Part shown: positions 55,822 through 64,000 of the stretch, piece after piece | Layout of the letters: every line of letters starts with the position of its first letter | How positions within the stretch are numbered: the first letter of the stretch is position 1 | Origin: an uncultured Massilia sp. | GTDB lineage: Bacteria; Pseudomonadota; Gammaproteobacteria; Burkholderiales; Burkholderiaceae_D | Length of the DNA stretch: 64,000 nucleotides | Assembly (NCBI RefSeq): GCF_913773735.1 | Contig: NZ_CAJYEB010000014.1 | Span: 161,954-225,953, forward strand | Reading direction: 5' to 3' | Position numbers and translations under genes: made by a program | Notes under the pieces: model-generated | Database searches by the model: none | What the model saw: the letters and a program-made list of their open reading frames with translations, nothing else | Told to the model about the DNA's origin: nothing

Positions 55822-57063
55822 ATGAACAGTAATTCGACGAACACGCGGGAGCCGGCCCGGATCTGGATCGGCACCCTGGCATTCTTGTTACCCTTTTTGA
55901 GCCTCGTCACCCTGTTCGGCGTCAGTCTTGTCAGTTTTTTGTTCCTGATCAGCGCTTTGATCTCGTTCAAACCGGCTCGGGATGCGCTGCGGCGCCACTG
56001 GCCGCAGATACGCTGGGTGGTGCTGGCCTTCCTGCTGCACTTCCTGTTCGTGCTGGCCTGCGCCGTGTTGCGCGGCGCTTCCATGGGACCGGTGGAAAAG
56101 CCGGCGCGCATGCTGTTCGCCGCGAGCGCGCTGGCCATGGTGCTCGCGGCGCGGCCGCCGCGCGCCACCCTGTGGTGGGGCGCCGCCGCCGGCGGGCTGG
56201 CGGCGTTGCCGTTCATCGCCTGGCAACGCCTCGGCCTGGGCATCGAGCGGCCGGGCGGACTGATCAATGCGATCACCTTCGGCGACCTGGCCCTGCTGCT
56301 GGGACTGCTGGCCCTGGTCGGCGCGATCGACCTGCGCGACCGGCCGCGCCAGGCGCTGCTGGCCGGCGCCGGCGCGCTGGCCGGGATCGCCGCGTCGCTG
56401 ATGACGGGCACCCGCGGCGGCTGGCTCGGCCTGCTGCTGATGGGGCTGGTGCTGCTGCCGCGGCGCGGCATGTTCGGTACGCGCCGCGGCGGCATGTTGC
56501 TGGCGGGCGCCGCCGTGGTGCTGGCGGCCGTGTGGTTCGCGCCCGGGCTGGGATTGCATGCACGCTTCGTCGAGGGCGTGGACGAGGCGCGCGACTGGTA
56601 TGCCGGCGGCCAGGTCTGGACCAATGTCGGCAGCCGGCTCGAATTGTGGAAGGGCGCCCTGATGCTGGTCGAGGAACGGCCGCTGCTGGGGCGCGATTTC
56701 GAGGAAGGCCGCGCGCGCCTGGCCGAGTACGCGCGCGCGGGAACGCTCGATCCGATGGTGCTCGAGCTGCCGCACCTGCATAATGACGGGTTGCAGGCCC
56801 TGGCGACGGGCGGCGTGGTCGGCTTCGCGCTGTGGGCCGCGATCCTGGCGGCGCCGCTGGCGTTCTTCCTGCGCCGCCTGGGACGGGACATGCGTGCGCC
56901 GCAGTTCGCGGCCGCGCTGGCCGGTGTCGTCGTCGTGCTCGGCTACATGGGATTCGGACTGACCGAAGTGATCTTCTGGTCGATGAAAGGCAGCCTGTTC
57001 TACGCCCTCATGGTCTTCATGCTGGTGGGCTTCTGCCTGAATGCGAAAGAAAAAATTGGATAA
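55822..57063 (+). CDS. O-antigen ligase family protein
   Basis: Multi-TM Wzy/WaaL topology; TGTRGGWLGLLLMG; periplasmic ELPHLHNDGLQALATGG. Confidence 0.88.
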   Translation: MNSNSTNTREPARIWIGTLAFLLPFLSLVTLFGVSLVSFLFLISALISFKPARDALRRHWPQIRWVVLAFLLHFLFVLACAVLRGASMGPVEKPARMLFAASALAMVLAARPPRATLWWGAAAGGLAALPFIAWQRLGLGIERPGGLINAITFGDLALLLGLLALVGAIDLRDRPRQALLAGAGALAGIAASLMTGTRGGWLGLLLMGLVLLPRRGMFGTRRGGMLLAGAAVVLAAVWFAPGLGLHARFVEGVDEARDWYAGGQVWTNVGSRLELWKGALMLVEERPLLGRDFEEGRARLAEYARAGTLDPMVLELPHLHNDGLQALATGGVVGFALWAAILAAPLAFFLRRLGRDMRAPQFAAALAGVVVVLGYMGFGLTEVIFWSMKGSLFYALMVFMLVGFCLNAKEKIG

Positions 57064-58795
57064 CAGTGTCATCATCAAGCGCCTTTGGGCGGTCGTCAAA
57101 CCGTACAGCGGGCGTGCCTTCGGCTCGCTGCTGGCGATGGCGCTCACCGCCGCCACCCAGCCGTTGCTCGCCAAGGCGCTGCAACTGCTGATGGACGAAG
57201 GCTTCCGCGACCAGCCGGGCTTTTCGCTGTGGTGGATTCCCGGCGCGCTGGTCTCGGTCTTCGTCCTGCGCGGCATCGGCACCTTCGCCACCGCCTACCT
57301 GAACAACTGGGTCATCAGCCGCGTGCTGAACGACCTGCGCGCCATGGTGTTCGAGCGCGTGCTGCGCCTGCCGGTGGCGCGCTTCCACGAAGAGTCGACC
57401 GGCAAGATCATCAACACGGTGGTGGGCGAGGTGCGCCAGGTGGTCGACACCATCAATTCGGTATTCGTCGCCTGCGTGCGCGACGTGCTGGTCGTGATCG
57501 GCCTGCTCGGCTCCCTGTTGTGGCTGAACTGGAAGCTGACCCTGGTCGCGATCGTCGTCGTGCCGCTGACGGCCGTCATCGTGCGCACCACCAGCAAGCG
57601 CCTGCGCCAGCTGAACCGCGAGAACCAGCGCGTCACCGCCGAGATGACCCAGGTCGTCGAGGAGGCGGCGCGCGGCCACCAGGTGATCCGCGTGTTTTCC
57701 GGCGAGCGCTACGAGAGCCGCCGCTTCCACCAGCGCAGCGAGGCCCTGCGCGGCTTCTCGCAGCGCATGACGGTGGCGTTCGCGGCGACCACGCCGGTGA
57801 CCCAGATCGCCACCTCGCTGGCGCTGTCGCTGGTCGTCGTGCTGGCGCTGCAGGCCGGCATGACCCAGGGTGAATTCGTCCAGTTCGTCACGCTGATGCT
57901 GATGCTGCTCACGCCGCTGAAGGCGCTGGCCGAGGTGAACGGGCCGATGCAGCGCGGGATCGCCTCCGCCGAGAGCGTGTTCGAGATGATCGACGCGCCC
58001 GCCGAGAACGATCCGGGCACGCGCACGCTGGGCCGCGCCGAGGGCCACGTGCGTTTCGAGAACGTGGTGTTCTCCTACCCGAACACGCAGGCGCGGGCGC
58101 TGGACGGCGTCTCGCTCGACGCGCGGCCCGGCCAGACCGTGGCCCTGGTCGGCATGTCGGGCGGCGGCAAGTCGACCTTCGTGAACCTGGTCACGCGCTT
58201 CTACGAGCCGCAGGGCGGGCGCATCCTGCTCGACGGCGTGCCGTACCAGGACATCCGGCTGGCGTCGCTGCGCGCCCAGCTGGCGCTGGTCAGCCAGAAC
58301 GTGGTGCTGTTCGACGACACCCTGCGCGCCAACATCGCCTACGGCGTCGACGGCGTCGACGTCGTCGACGAGGCGCGCCTGCAGGCCGCCGTCCGGGCCG
58401 CGCACCTGGACGACGTGGTGGCGCGCCTGCCCGAGGGCGTGGACACCAACATCGGCGAGAACGGCATGCGCCTGTCCGGCGGCCAGCGCCAGCGCGTGGC
58501 GATCGCGCGCGCGATCTACAAGGACGCGCCGATCCTGATCCTGGACGAGGCGACGTCGGCCCTGGACAACGAGTCCGAGCGCGCCGTGCAGGCGGCGCTG
58601 GACACGCTGATGGCGGGCCGCACCACCTTCGTCATCGCGCACCGCCTGTCGACCATCGAGGGTGCCGACCTGATCGTGGTGATGGAGCATGGCCGCATCG
58701 TCGAGCAGGGCACGCATGAGGAGCTGCTGGTGCGCGGCGGCATGTACGCCAAGCTGTACCACCTGCAGTTCACCGGCGCCGTGGAGACCTCATGA
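57041..58795 (+). CDS. msbA: lipid A export ABC transporter (ATP-binding/permease)
   Basis: TM + NBD fusion; GMSGGGKSTFVNLV; LSGGQRQRVAIARAIYKDAPILILDEATSALD; next to waaF. Confidence 0.92.
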   Translation: MRKKKLDNSVIIKRLWAVVKPYSGRAFGSLLAMALTAATQPLLAKALQLLMDEGFRDQPGFSLWWIPGALVSVFVLRGIGTFATAYLNNWVISRVLNDLRAMVFERVLRLPVARFHEESTGKIINTVVGEVRQVVDTINSVFVACVRDVLVVIGLLGSLLWLNWKLTLVAIVVVPLTAVIVRTTSKRLRQLNRENQRVTAEMTQVVEEAARGHQVIRVFSGERYESRRFHQRSEALRGFSQRMTVAFAATTPVTQIATSLALSLVVVLALQAGMTQGEFVQFVTLMLMLLTPLKALAEVNGPMQRGIASAESVFEMIDAPAENDPGTRTLGRAEGHVRFENVVFSYPNTQARALDGVSLDARPGQTVALVGMSGGGKSTFVNLVTRFYEPQGGRILLDGVPYQDIRLASLRAQLALVSQNVVLFDDTLRANIAYGVDGVDVVDEARLQAAVRAAHLDDVVARLPEGVDTNIGENGMRLSGGQRQRVAIARAIYKDAPILILDEATSALDNESERAVQAALDTLMAGRTTFVIAHRLSTIEGADLIVVMEHGRIVEQGTHEELLVRGGMYAKLYHLQFTGAVETS

Positions 58796-59832
58796 GCGGC
58801 AAGGTGCGTACCCTCGTCATCTCGCCGAACTGGATCGGCGACGCGGTGATGGCCCAGCCCCTGCTGAGCATGCTCAAGCAGCAGCATCCGGAGCGTCCCA
58901 TCGACGTGCTGGCGCCGCCGCAGGTGGTGCCGGTGTGGCGCCGCATCCGCGAAGCCGACGACATCCTCGTCACGCCGTTCCGCCACCGCGCGCTGCAGCT
59001 GGGCGAGCGCCTGAAGTACGCGCGCATCCTCAAGAGCCGCGGCTACGGCGACGCCTACGTGCTGCCGAATACCCTCAAATATGCGCTGATCCCCTGGCTG
59101 GCGCGCATCCCGCGCCGGGTCGGCTACAAGGGAGAGATGCGCTACGGGATGATCAACGTGATGCACCACGACGACGAGTCGCGCTCGATGGTGCCGTTCT
59201 ATTCCGCCCTGGCGCGCGAGCCGGAACTGCCGACGCCGCAGCCGGTGCGGCCGTTCCTGGTGGTGGGCGGCGAGGAATCCGACGACGTGCGCACGCGCCT
59301 GGGCCTGGCCCTCGACCGGCCGCTGGTCGTGTTCGCGCCGGGCGCCGAGTTCGGCATCGCCAAGCGCTGGCCGCCGGCGCACTACGGCGCCCTGGCCGCG
59401 CGCGTGGCGGCCGCCGTGCCGGGCGTGCAGATCGCGCTGCTCGGTTCGCCGAACGACCGCGAGACCTGCGAGCAGGTGCGCGCGGCGGCCGGCAGCGCCG
59501 CCGGCGGCATCGTCGACCTGTCCGGCCAGACTTCGCTGGACGATGCGATCGCCCTGATCGCGCAGGCCTGCGCGGTGGTCTCGAACGATTCGGGCCTGCT
59601 GCACATCGCGTCGGCGCTGAACCGCCCGGTGGTGGCGCTGTACGGCTCCACCGATCCCGACTACGCGCCGCCGCTGTCCGACATGTCCCGCACCGTGTCG
59701 CTGCGCCTGGCATGCTCGCCCTGCCGCAAGCGCGAATGCCCGCTGGGGCACCATGACTGCATGAACAAGATGAGCGTGGACCTGGTGTGGAGCGAGCTCG
59801 CACCGATCCTCGAAAAAGTCGGGCAACGGTGA
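58792..59832 (+). CDS. waaF: lipopolysaccharide heptosyltransferase II
   Basis: VISPNWIGDAVMAQPLLSMLK; FAPGAEFGIAKRWPPAHYGAL; SNDSGLLHIASALNRPVVALYGSTDP. Confidence 0.95.
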   Translation: MSGKVRTLVISPNWIGDAVMAQPLLSMLKQQHPERPIDVLAPPQVVPVWRRIREADDILVTPFRHRALQLGERLKYARILKSRGYGDAYVLPNTLKYALIPWLARIPRRVGYKGEMRYGMINVMHHDDESRSMVPFYSALAREPELPTPQPVRPFLVVGGEESDDVRTRLGLALDRPLVVFAPGAEFGIAKRWPPAHYGALAARVAAAVPGVQIALLGSPNDRETCEQVRAAAGSAAGGIVDLSGQTSLDDAIALIAQACAVVSNDSGLLHIASALNRPVVALYGSTDPDYAPPLSDMSRTVSLRLACSPCRKRECPLGHHDCMNKMSVDLVWSELAPILEKVGQR

Positions 59833-59860
59833 CGCCCCACGTTTCCGTTACCCAACCCAA

Positions 59861-59919
59861 TTGACATCCCTCAAACCGGGGTCAGAGCCCGGCTCTGACC
59901 CCGGTTTGAGGGATGTTAA
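59861..59919. repeat. long near-perfect palindrome (REP-like, GGGGTCAG core)
   Basis: acatccctcaaaccggggtcagagcc-c-ggctctgaccccggtttgagggatgt: 26-bp perfect arms around a 1-nt centre. Confidence 0.92.
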
Positions 59920-59956
59920 AGGGTGGGGGCGGGCGAGCAGGGGGCTTGATGAGTGT

Positions 59957-60937
59957 CTAGAGGCTTGCTGCCAGCGTCGTTGCCGTCAGCAGCGATTGGC
60001 GCGCGCGCAGGCGCACGCAGACGCCTTCGGCCAGGGCCAGCACCAGTTCGTGGCGCTTGCGCGCTTCCGAGCGTTTCTTCGACGGGATCGATTCCATGTC
60101 CGGCGGCGTCAAGGGCGCGCACGGCATCTCGTAGTCGCCATCGGCGCGCCGGGCGGCGCCCAGTTCTTCCCAGAGCTGGTCGTAGTCGGCCAGCACGCGG
60201 CCGTTGCGGATCGCCTTGTAGATCACGCGGTTGCGGTTCGATACCATCAGCAGGCGTTCGCAGCCATATTCGTGGCCCAGCTGGCGCACCAGCATCACCA
60301 TCAGCTGCTTCGGACGCACGCCGTGCAGGTCGCGCGTGGCCAGGCGGATCGCTTCGCGCGCATCGTCCGTCTTGCCGCCCTGGACGCAGCCGATCGACAG
60401 CGCCGGCAGGCCGTCGCGCGGCGCCACCGTGAACGCCACCGTATAGACGATCTTGTCGCCCTGCGCCAGTTGCAGCACCAGTTCGCCCTCGCGGTCGAAC
60501 CTGTCCACGGTGCGCAGCTGGACCTGGTAGGGCCGGCCGCTCTTGCCGGTCGCCTCGGCCAGCACGACGGGTCCCTGGCTGGCGCGCGCCACCGTCTGGC
60601 CCAGGCCGCGCCGGAACATGAACAGGTAGTGGGCGCGGATCGCTTCCAGGCGCTGGTCCGGCGTCAAGGCATGGCTGTTGTAAGGCCGGAACACCTTGTA
60701 GAGGAAGCGCGGGCAGTGGCGCACGTATTCCGAGAACGCCGGATGGGAATTGAGCAGGTGCAGCCAGTGCGGGGCGACGCGCCGGTGCAACAGGGCGCGC
60801 AGGCGGATCTTGGCCAGTTCGCGCATGTAGCGCAGGCCCGTCATTCCGCCCGGTATCGCCGAGCGCAGCGTGACGGACGGGACGGCGGCCGCGATCAGGC
60901 GCTCGGCCAAGCCATGGTCGGGCGTGTAGAGCTTCAT
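59957..60937 (-). CDS. VirK/YbjX (DUF535) family protein
   Basis: RFLYKVFRPYNSHALTPDQRLEAIRAHY; IGCVQGGK; DLHGVRPKQLMVMLVRQLG. Confidence 0.88.
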   Translation of the reverse strand: MKLYTPDHGLAERLIAAAVPSVTLRSAIPGGMTGLRYMRELAKIRLRALLHRRVAPHWLHLLNSHPAFSEYVRHCPRFLYKVFRPYNSHALTPDQRLEAIRAHYLFMFRRGLGQTVARASQGPVVLAEATGKSGRPYQVQLRTVDRFDREGELVLQLAQGDKIVYTVAFTVAPRDGLPALSIGCVQGGKTDDAREAIRLATRDLHGVRPKQLMVMLVRQLGHEYGCERLLMVSNRNRVIYKAIRNGRVLADYDQLWEELGAARRADGDYEMPCAPLTPPDMESIPSKKRSEARKRHELVLALAEGVCVRLRARQSLLTATTLAASL

Positions 60938-61133
60938 GTGCGCCCTCCGCCATGCCGATGCGGATGACGGGGACGCGGACTGACTGACATGGCTAACCTC
61001 GATACACTGGAGTTGCGTAAAGTAACGCTATGTAACGTAGTGTATCAACCGCGATGCTTGAGGTAAATACTATGCCATGCCTTGGCAGGAGGAAACATTA
61101 CAGCTGGGGCCGATATGGCCCCGGCTGTTGTAA

Positions 61134-63395
61134 TTACGCCTCCCTGGACTGGATGTAGGGCGTGCCAGCGCTGTCCTGGCGGGCGCCGCCACACTCGCGC
61201 TCGCGCAGGTAGCGCGCCAGCGCATCGTCGAACGAGGGCAGCAGCAGGCCGCGCTCGCTGGTCATGGCGCTGTTGCCCGGCCGGGCGGCGCGCAGGCCCA
61301 GCGTTGCCGCCGGCGCCTCGCGCAATCCCGCCGCGTCGACGCCGGCCGCGGCGCAGGCACGGCGTGCCAGCTCGGCCCAGCTCATCGCCTCGCCGTTGCT
61401 CAGGTGCCAGATGCCGCATTCGCGATCGATCAGCAGGTCCAGGCAGGTGTTCACCAGGTCCGGCACATAGGTCGGCGTCACCGTCATGTCGCCCGCGGCG
61501 ACGAATTCGCGGCCGTTGCCGAGCGCGTCCAGGGCCTGGGCGACGAAGTTGTGCCCGTCCCACGGGCCGAAGAAGGCGCTGGTGCGGATCACCAGCGCCT
61601 GTGGATCGGCGTCGAGCACGCGCCGCTCGGCGTCGGCCTTGCTGCGGCCGTACACGTTCAGCGGCGCGACGGGGTCGGATTCGACGTAGGGACGGCCCAG
61701 GGTGCCGTCGAATACCAGGTCGCTGGAAAAGGTCACGAAGCGCAGCGCGTGGCGGATCGCGGCCAGGGCCAGGATGGTCGGCCCGTGGGCGTTCTCGCGC
61801 ATGCAGCGCTCGACGTCGTCCTCGGCCTCGTCGACGCGCACGTAGCCGCCGGCGTTGACGATGGCCCAGGGCTTGAAGCGCACGATCGCCGCCTCGACCG
61901 AGGCCGGGTCGGCGATGTCCATTTCCTGCCGGGTCAGCACGTGGCAGGCCAGGTTGCGGCGCTCGCAGATGCGGGCGAAGGCGCGGCCCAGCGTGCCGGT
62001 CGCGCCGGTGATCAGGATCGGCTGCGGGAAGGCGGAACGGAATGCGCCGCGTTCGGCGATGTCGGCCACCGCCGTGGGCGTGGCCACCGGCTTGGCCAGG
62101 AAGCGTCCCGGCCGGCGCCACCAGCCCTGGCCCTGCAGCACCGGGGCCGACAGCGGCCGGCCGCTGGCCAGCTCGCGCATCAGCGTGGCCACGGCGGTGG
62201 GGCGCGGCTGCGGACCGCGCACGTCGAAGGGGCCGGACTCGTAGTAGCCGCGGCATTCGGTGACCAGGCAGTTCCAGTCGTAGGAGCCGAGCAGCGCCCA
62301 GACCGTGACGGCGCGGATGTCGGCGCCGCCCTGCTGCACCTTGCGGGCCGCGTTCCAGATCTCGACCAGCCAGCGCAGCTGGTCTTCGCGGTTGGCGTCG
62401 ATATGGGCCTCGGTGATCGCGATCGGCAGGCCGTAGCGGTCCCAGGTTTCCTGCAGCAGCGGGCCGATGCCCGGCGTCGGCGTGGCCAGCACGCGCGGGC
62501 ACTCGATGTCGGCGTGGGCGACGCCGGCGTGCTCGAAGCGGTGCGTCTCCGGGTAGCGCTCGGGCCGGTGGTCGAGCCAGCGCTCGCTGGTGATGTAGTA
62601 ATTGACGCCGATGATGTCGGGCGGGCAGGGATTGTCGCGGAACCACAGCAGTTCGTCGGCGCCGGCGCCGTGCTCGACCAGGTAGTTCCACAGCGGGTGG
62701 TCCTGGTCGATCTTCCCGCACAACATGTCCCAGGCCAGCCAGCGGCGCTCGTTGTAGAAGTTGGTCATCTCGGCCATTTCCGGCGTGCCGTAGGTGCGCG
62801 ACAGGTCGTCGGTCTGCACCAGCTTGGCGTCCGGGTTCACGGCGCGGATCGCGCGCATCGACAGCACCGTCGCGCGGCACTGGTTGACCAGCGCACGGAT
62901 GAAGGCGTCGTGGGTGTCGCCGTGCGGATACCAGACCCCGTTCAGACCGGAGAAGCGGGCCGTCGTGCAGGGCTCGTTGACCGGCGTCCAGTATTCGACC
63001 CAGGGATAGCGCCGCGCCACCGCGCCGGCATAGTCGGCCAGCTTTTCCGGGAAATCGGGGGCCACCAGGCTCGTATGGCGCGGGCCGCTGCCATGGTGGA
63101 TCAGCCCGACGATCGGATTGACGCCGAGTTGCTGCAGCACCGGCAGGCGCTCGTCCGGCCACGACCAGTCGGCCGAGTCGATGCCGTCGGGCGCCGTGCG
63201 CTCCCACAGGACCGGGTAGCGGATGGCGCGGATGCCGAGCGAGGCAAAGCGTTCCAGGTCCTGCAGGCGTTCTGCATGACCGTTGCGGTCCATCTGGGAA
63301 AAGTATTCGTCGCGTACGCGGTTGACGGTGCATTCGAGGCCGCCCCAGAGCTGGAGCGGAGAACTTGCTGGCTGAATATGACTGTTGAAATTCAT
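61134..63395 (-). CDS. GH1 glycosidase domain fused to RmlD-like sugar-nucleotide reductase domain
   Basis: N-half: WGGLECTVNRVRDEYFSQM, TPVNEPCTTARF, IAITEAH; C-half: ILITGATGTLGRAFARICERR...VNAGGYVRVDEAE...VYGRSKADAERRV. Confidence 0.88.
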   Translation of the reverse strand: MNFNSHIQPASSPLQLWGGLECTVNRVRDEYFSQMDRNGHAERLQDLERFASLGIRAIRYPVLWERTAPDGIDSADWSWPDERLPVLQQLGVNPIVGLIHHGSGPRHTSLVAPDFPEKLADYAGAVARRYPWVEYWTPVNEPCTTARFSGLNGVWYPHGDTHDAFIRALVNQCRATVLSMRAIRAVNPDAKLVQTDDLSRTYGTPEMAEMTNFYNERRWLAWDMLCGKIDQDHPLWNYLVEHGAGADELLWFRDNPCPPDIIGVNYYITSERWLDHRPERYPETHRFEHAGVAHADIECPRVLATPTPGIGPLLQETWDRYGLPIAITEAHIDANREDQLRWLVEIWNAARKVQQGGADIRAVTVWALLGSYDWNCLVTECRGYYESGPFDVRGPQPRPTAVATLMRELASGRPLSAPVLQGQGWWRRPGRFLAKPVATPTAVADIAERGAFRSAFPQPILITGATGTLGRAFARICERRNLACHVLTRQEMDIADPASVEAAIVRFKPWAIVNAGGYVRVDEAEDDVERCMRENAHGPTILALAAIRHALRFVTFSSDLVFDGTLGRPYVESDPVAPLNVYGRSKADAERRVLDADPQALVIRTSAFFGPWDGHNFVAQALDALGNGREFVAAGDMTVTPTYVPDLVNTCLDLLIDRECGIWHLSNGEAMSWAELARRACAAAGVDAAGLREAPAATLGLRAARPGNSAMTSERGLLLPSFDDALARYLRERECGGARQDSAGTPYIQSREA

Positions 63396-63598
63396 GAGCG
63401 TTTCCTGCGTATTTGATCCAAGGTCTAAGCCTAGACAAGCAGCACGGCTCGTTATGTGGTCTGGCCCACATATAAGCGCGATTTAGGAGTAGTCCTACGT
63501 CATGTACGCAAGTTATATCCAGGCATGCCCGATTCGGGTGCACTTGACACGCGCCCGGCGCGCGCCGATGCTGGACCCCCACTTGAAGGGAGGAATCG

Positions 63599-63850
63599 AT
63601 GTACATGGTGTACTGGACCGTCGTCACCGACGACGGCGACGGCGACGGCCCCGCCGGTCCGCGGGCACGGCCGTTCGCCACCGATGCGATGGTGGACGCG
63701 ATGCGTTTCATGGAAGACCTGCGCCGGCGCCAGCGCGAAGGCGGGGCGATCCGTTTCGTGACGATGTGCTCCGAGCATCCGGACGCGGTGGGGCATCCGG
63801 GCGTGGACGTGACGGGGCCGGATTACGACTGGAAGAAGCGCCGGCGGTAG
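63599..63850 (+). CDS. small hypothetical protein
   Basis: 83-aa ORF with aggagg-like RBS (gaagggaggaatcg) immediately upstream. Confidence 0.65.
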   Translation: MYMVYWTVVTDDGDGDGPAGPRARPFATDAMVDAMRFMEDLRRRQREGGAIRFVTMCSEHPDAVGHPGVDVTGPDYDWKKRRR

Positions 63851-63950
63851 CGCGGCAAGCCGCGCCGGCGCGGACGGCACGGGGTGGCCGCCCGACCGGG
63901 TTGATCGGGCAGGCGCGGGTGCGGCCCCGTGCCGGCGGGGAGCGGCGGCG

Positions 63951-64000
63951 TTACGCCAGCCCGGCCGCCAGCGTCGCCAGCACGTGCTTGAGCACCTTGC
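63951..64000 (-). CDS. C-terminal fragment of a minus-strand CDS running off the window
   Basis: Open frame ...KVLKHVLATLAAGLA* on the minus strand; product not identifiable. Confidence 0.4.
   Translation of the reverse strand, partial: KVLKHVLATLAAGLA

Overview
The window is about 64 kb of GC-rich chromosomal DNA. Gene content suggests Oxalobacteraceae, probably Massilia-like; that placement is inference. I found no rRNA, tRNA, CRISPR array, prophage or intact IS element. Main blocks: (i) 0-12 kb, mixed genes including a DUF2325 gene with a Fur box, a CYP152-type P450 peroxygenase, a CHASE-domain histidine kinase, an RhlE-like helicase and a LOV-domain hybrid kinase; (ii) 12.1-25.5 kb, a tightly packed minus-strand glycan synthesis and ABC-export operon (Wzm/Wzt, FkbM methyltransferase with a long coiled coil, GTs, UbiA-HAD, GtrA); (iii) 25.7-43.9 kb, the most interesting region: a Crp/Fnr regulator, a CHASE2 adenylate cyclase, a periplasmic FecR protein, an RsaA-like DUF4214/RTX S-layer-type protein, its type I secretion system (ABC-MFP-TolC), a PKMT-like protein methyltransferase and two further DUF4214 loci (one a remnant); (iv) 44-64 kb, trhO, an acyltransferase, a PEP-CTERM gene with a sigma54 promoter, dnaE, a lipoprotein, LPS genes (O-antigen ligase, msbA, waaF), a VirK-like protein and a GH1-RmlD fusion. 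The key observation is that three perfect TGTGA-N6-TCACA sites lie in front of fecR, the S-layer gene and the T1SS operon. Each is followed at almost the same distance by a -10-like hexamer. A variant dyad with similar geometry and a perfect TATAAT precedes the glycan-export operon. This suggests a local cAMP/CRP-controlled cell-surface programme in which the S-layer protein may also be lysine-methylated.
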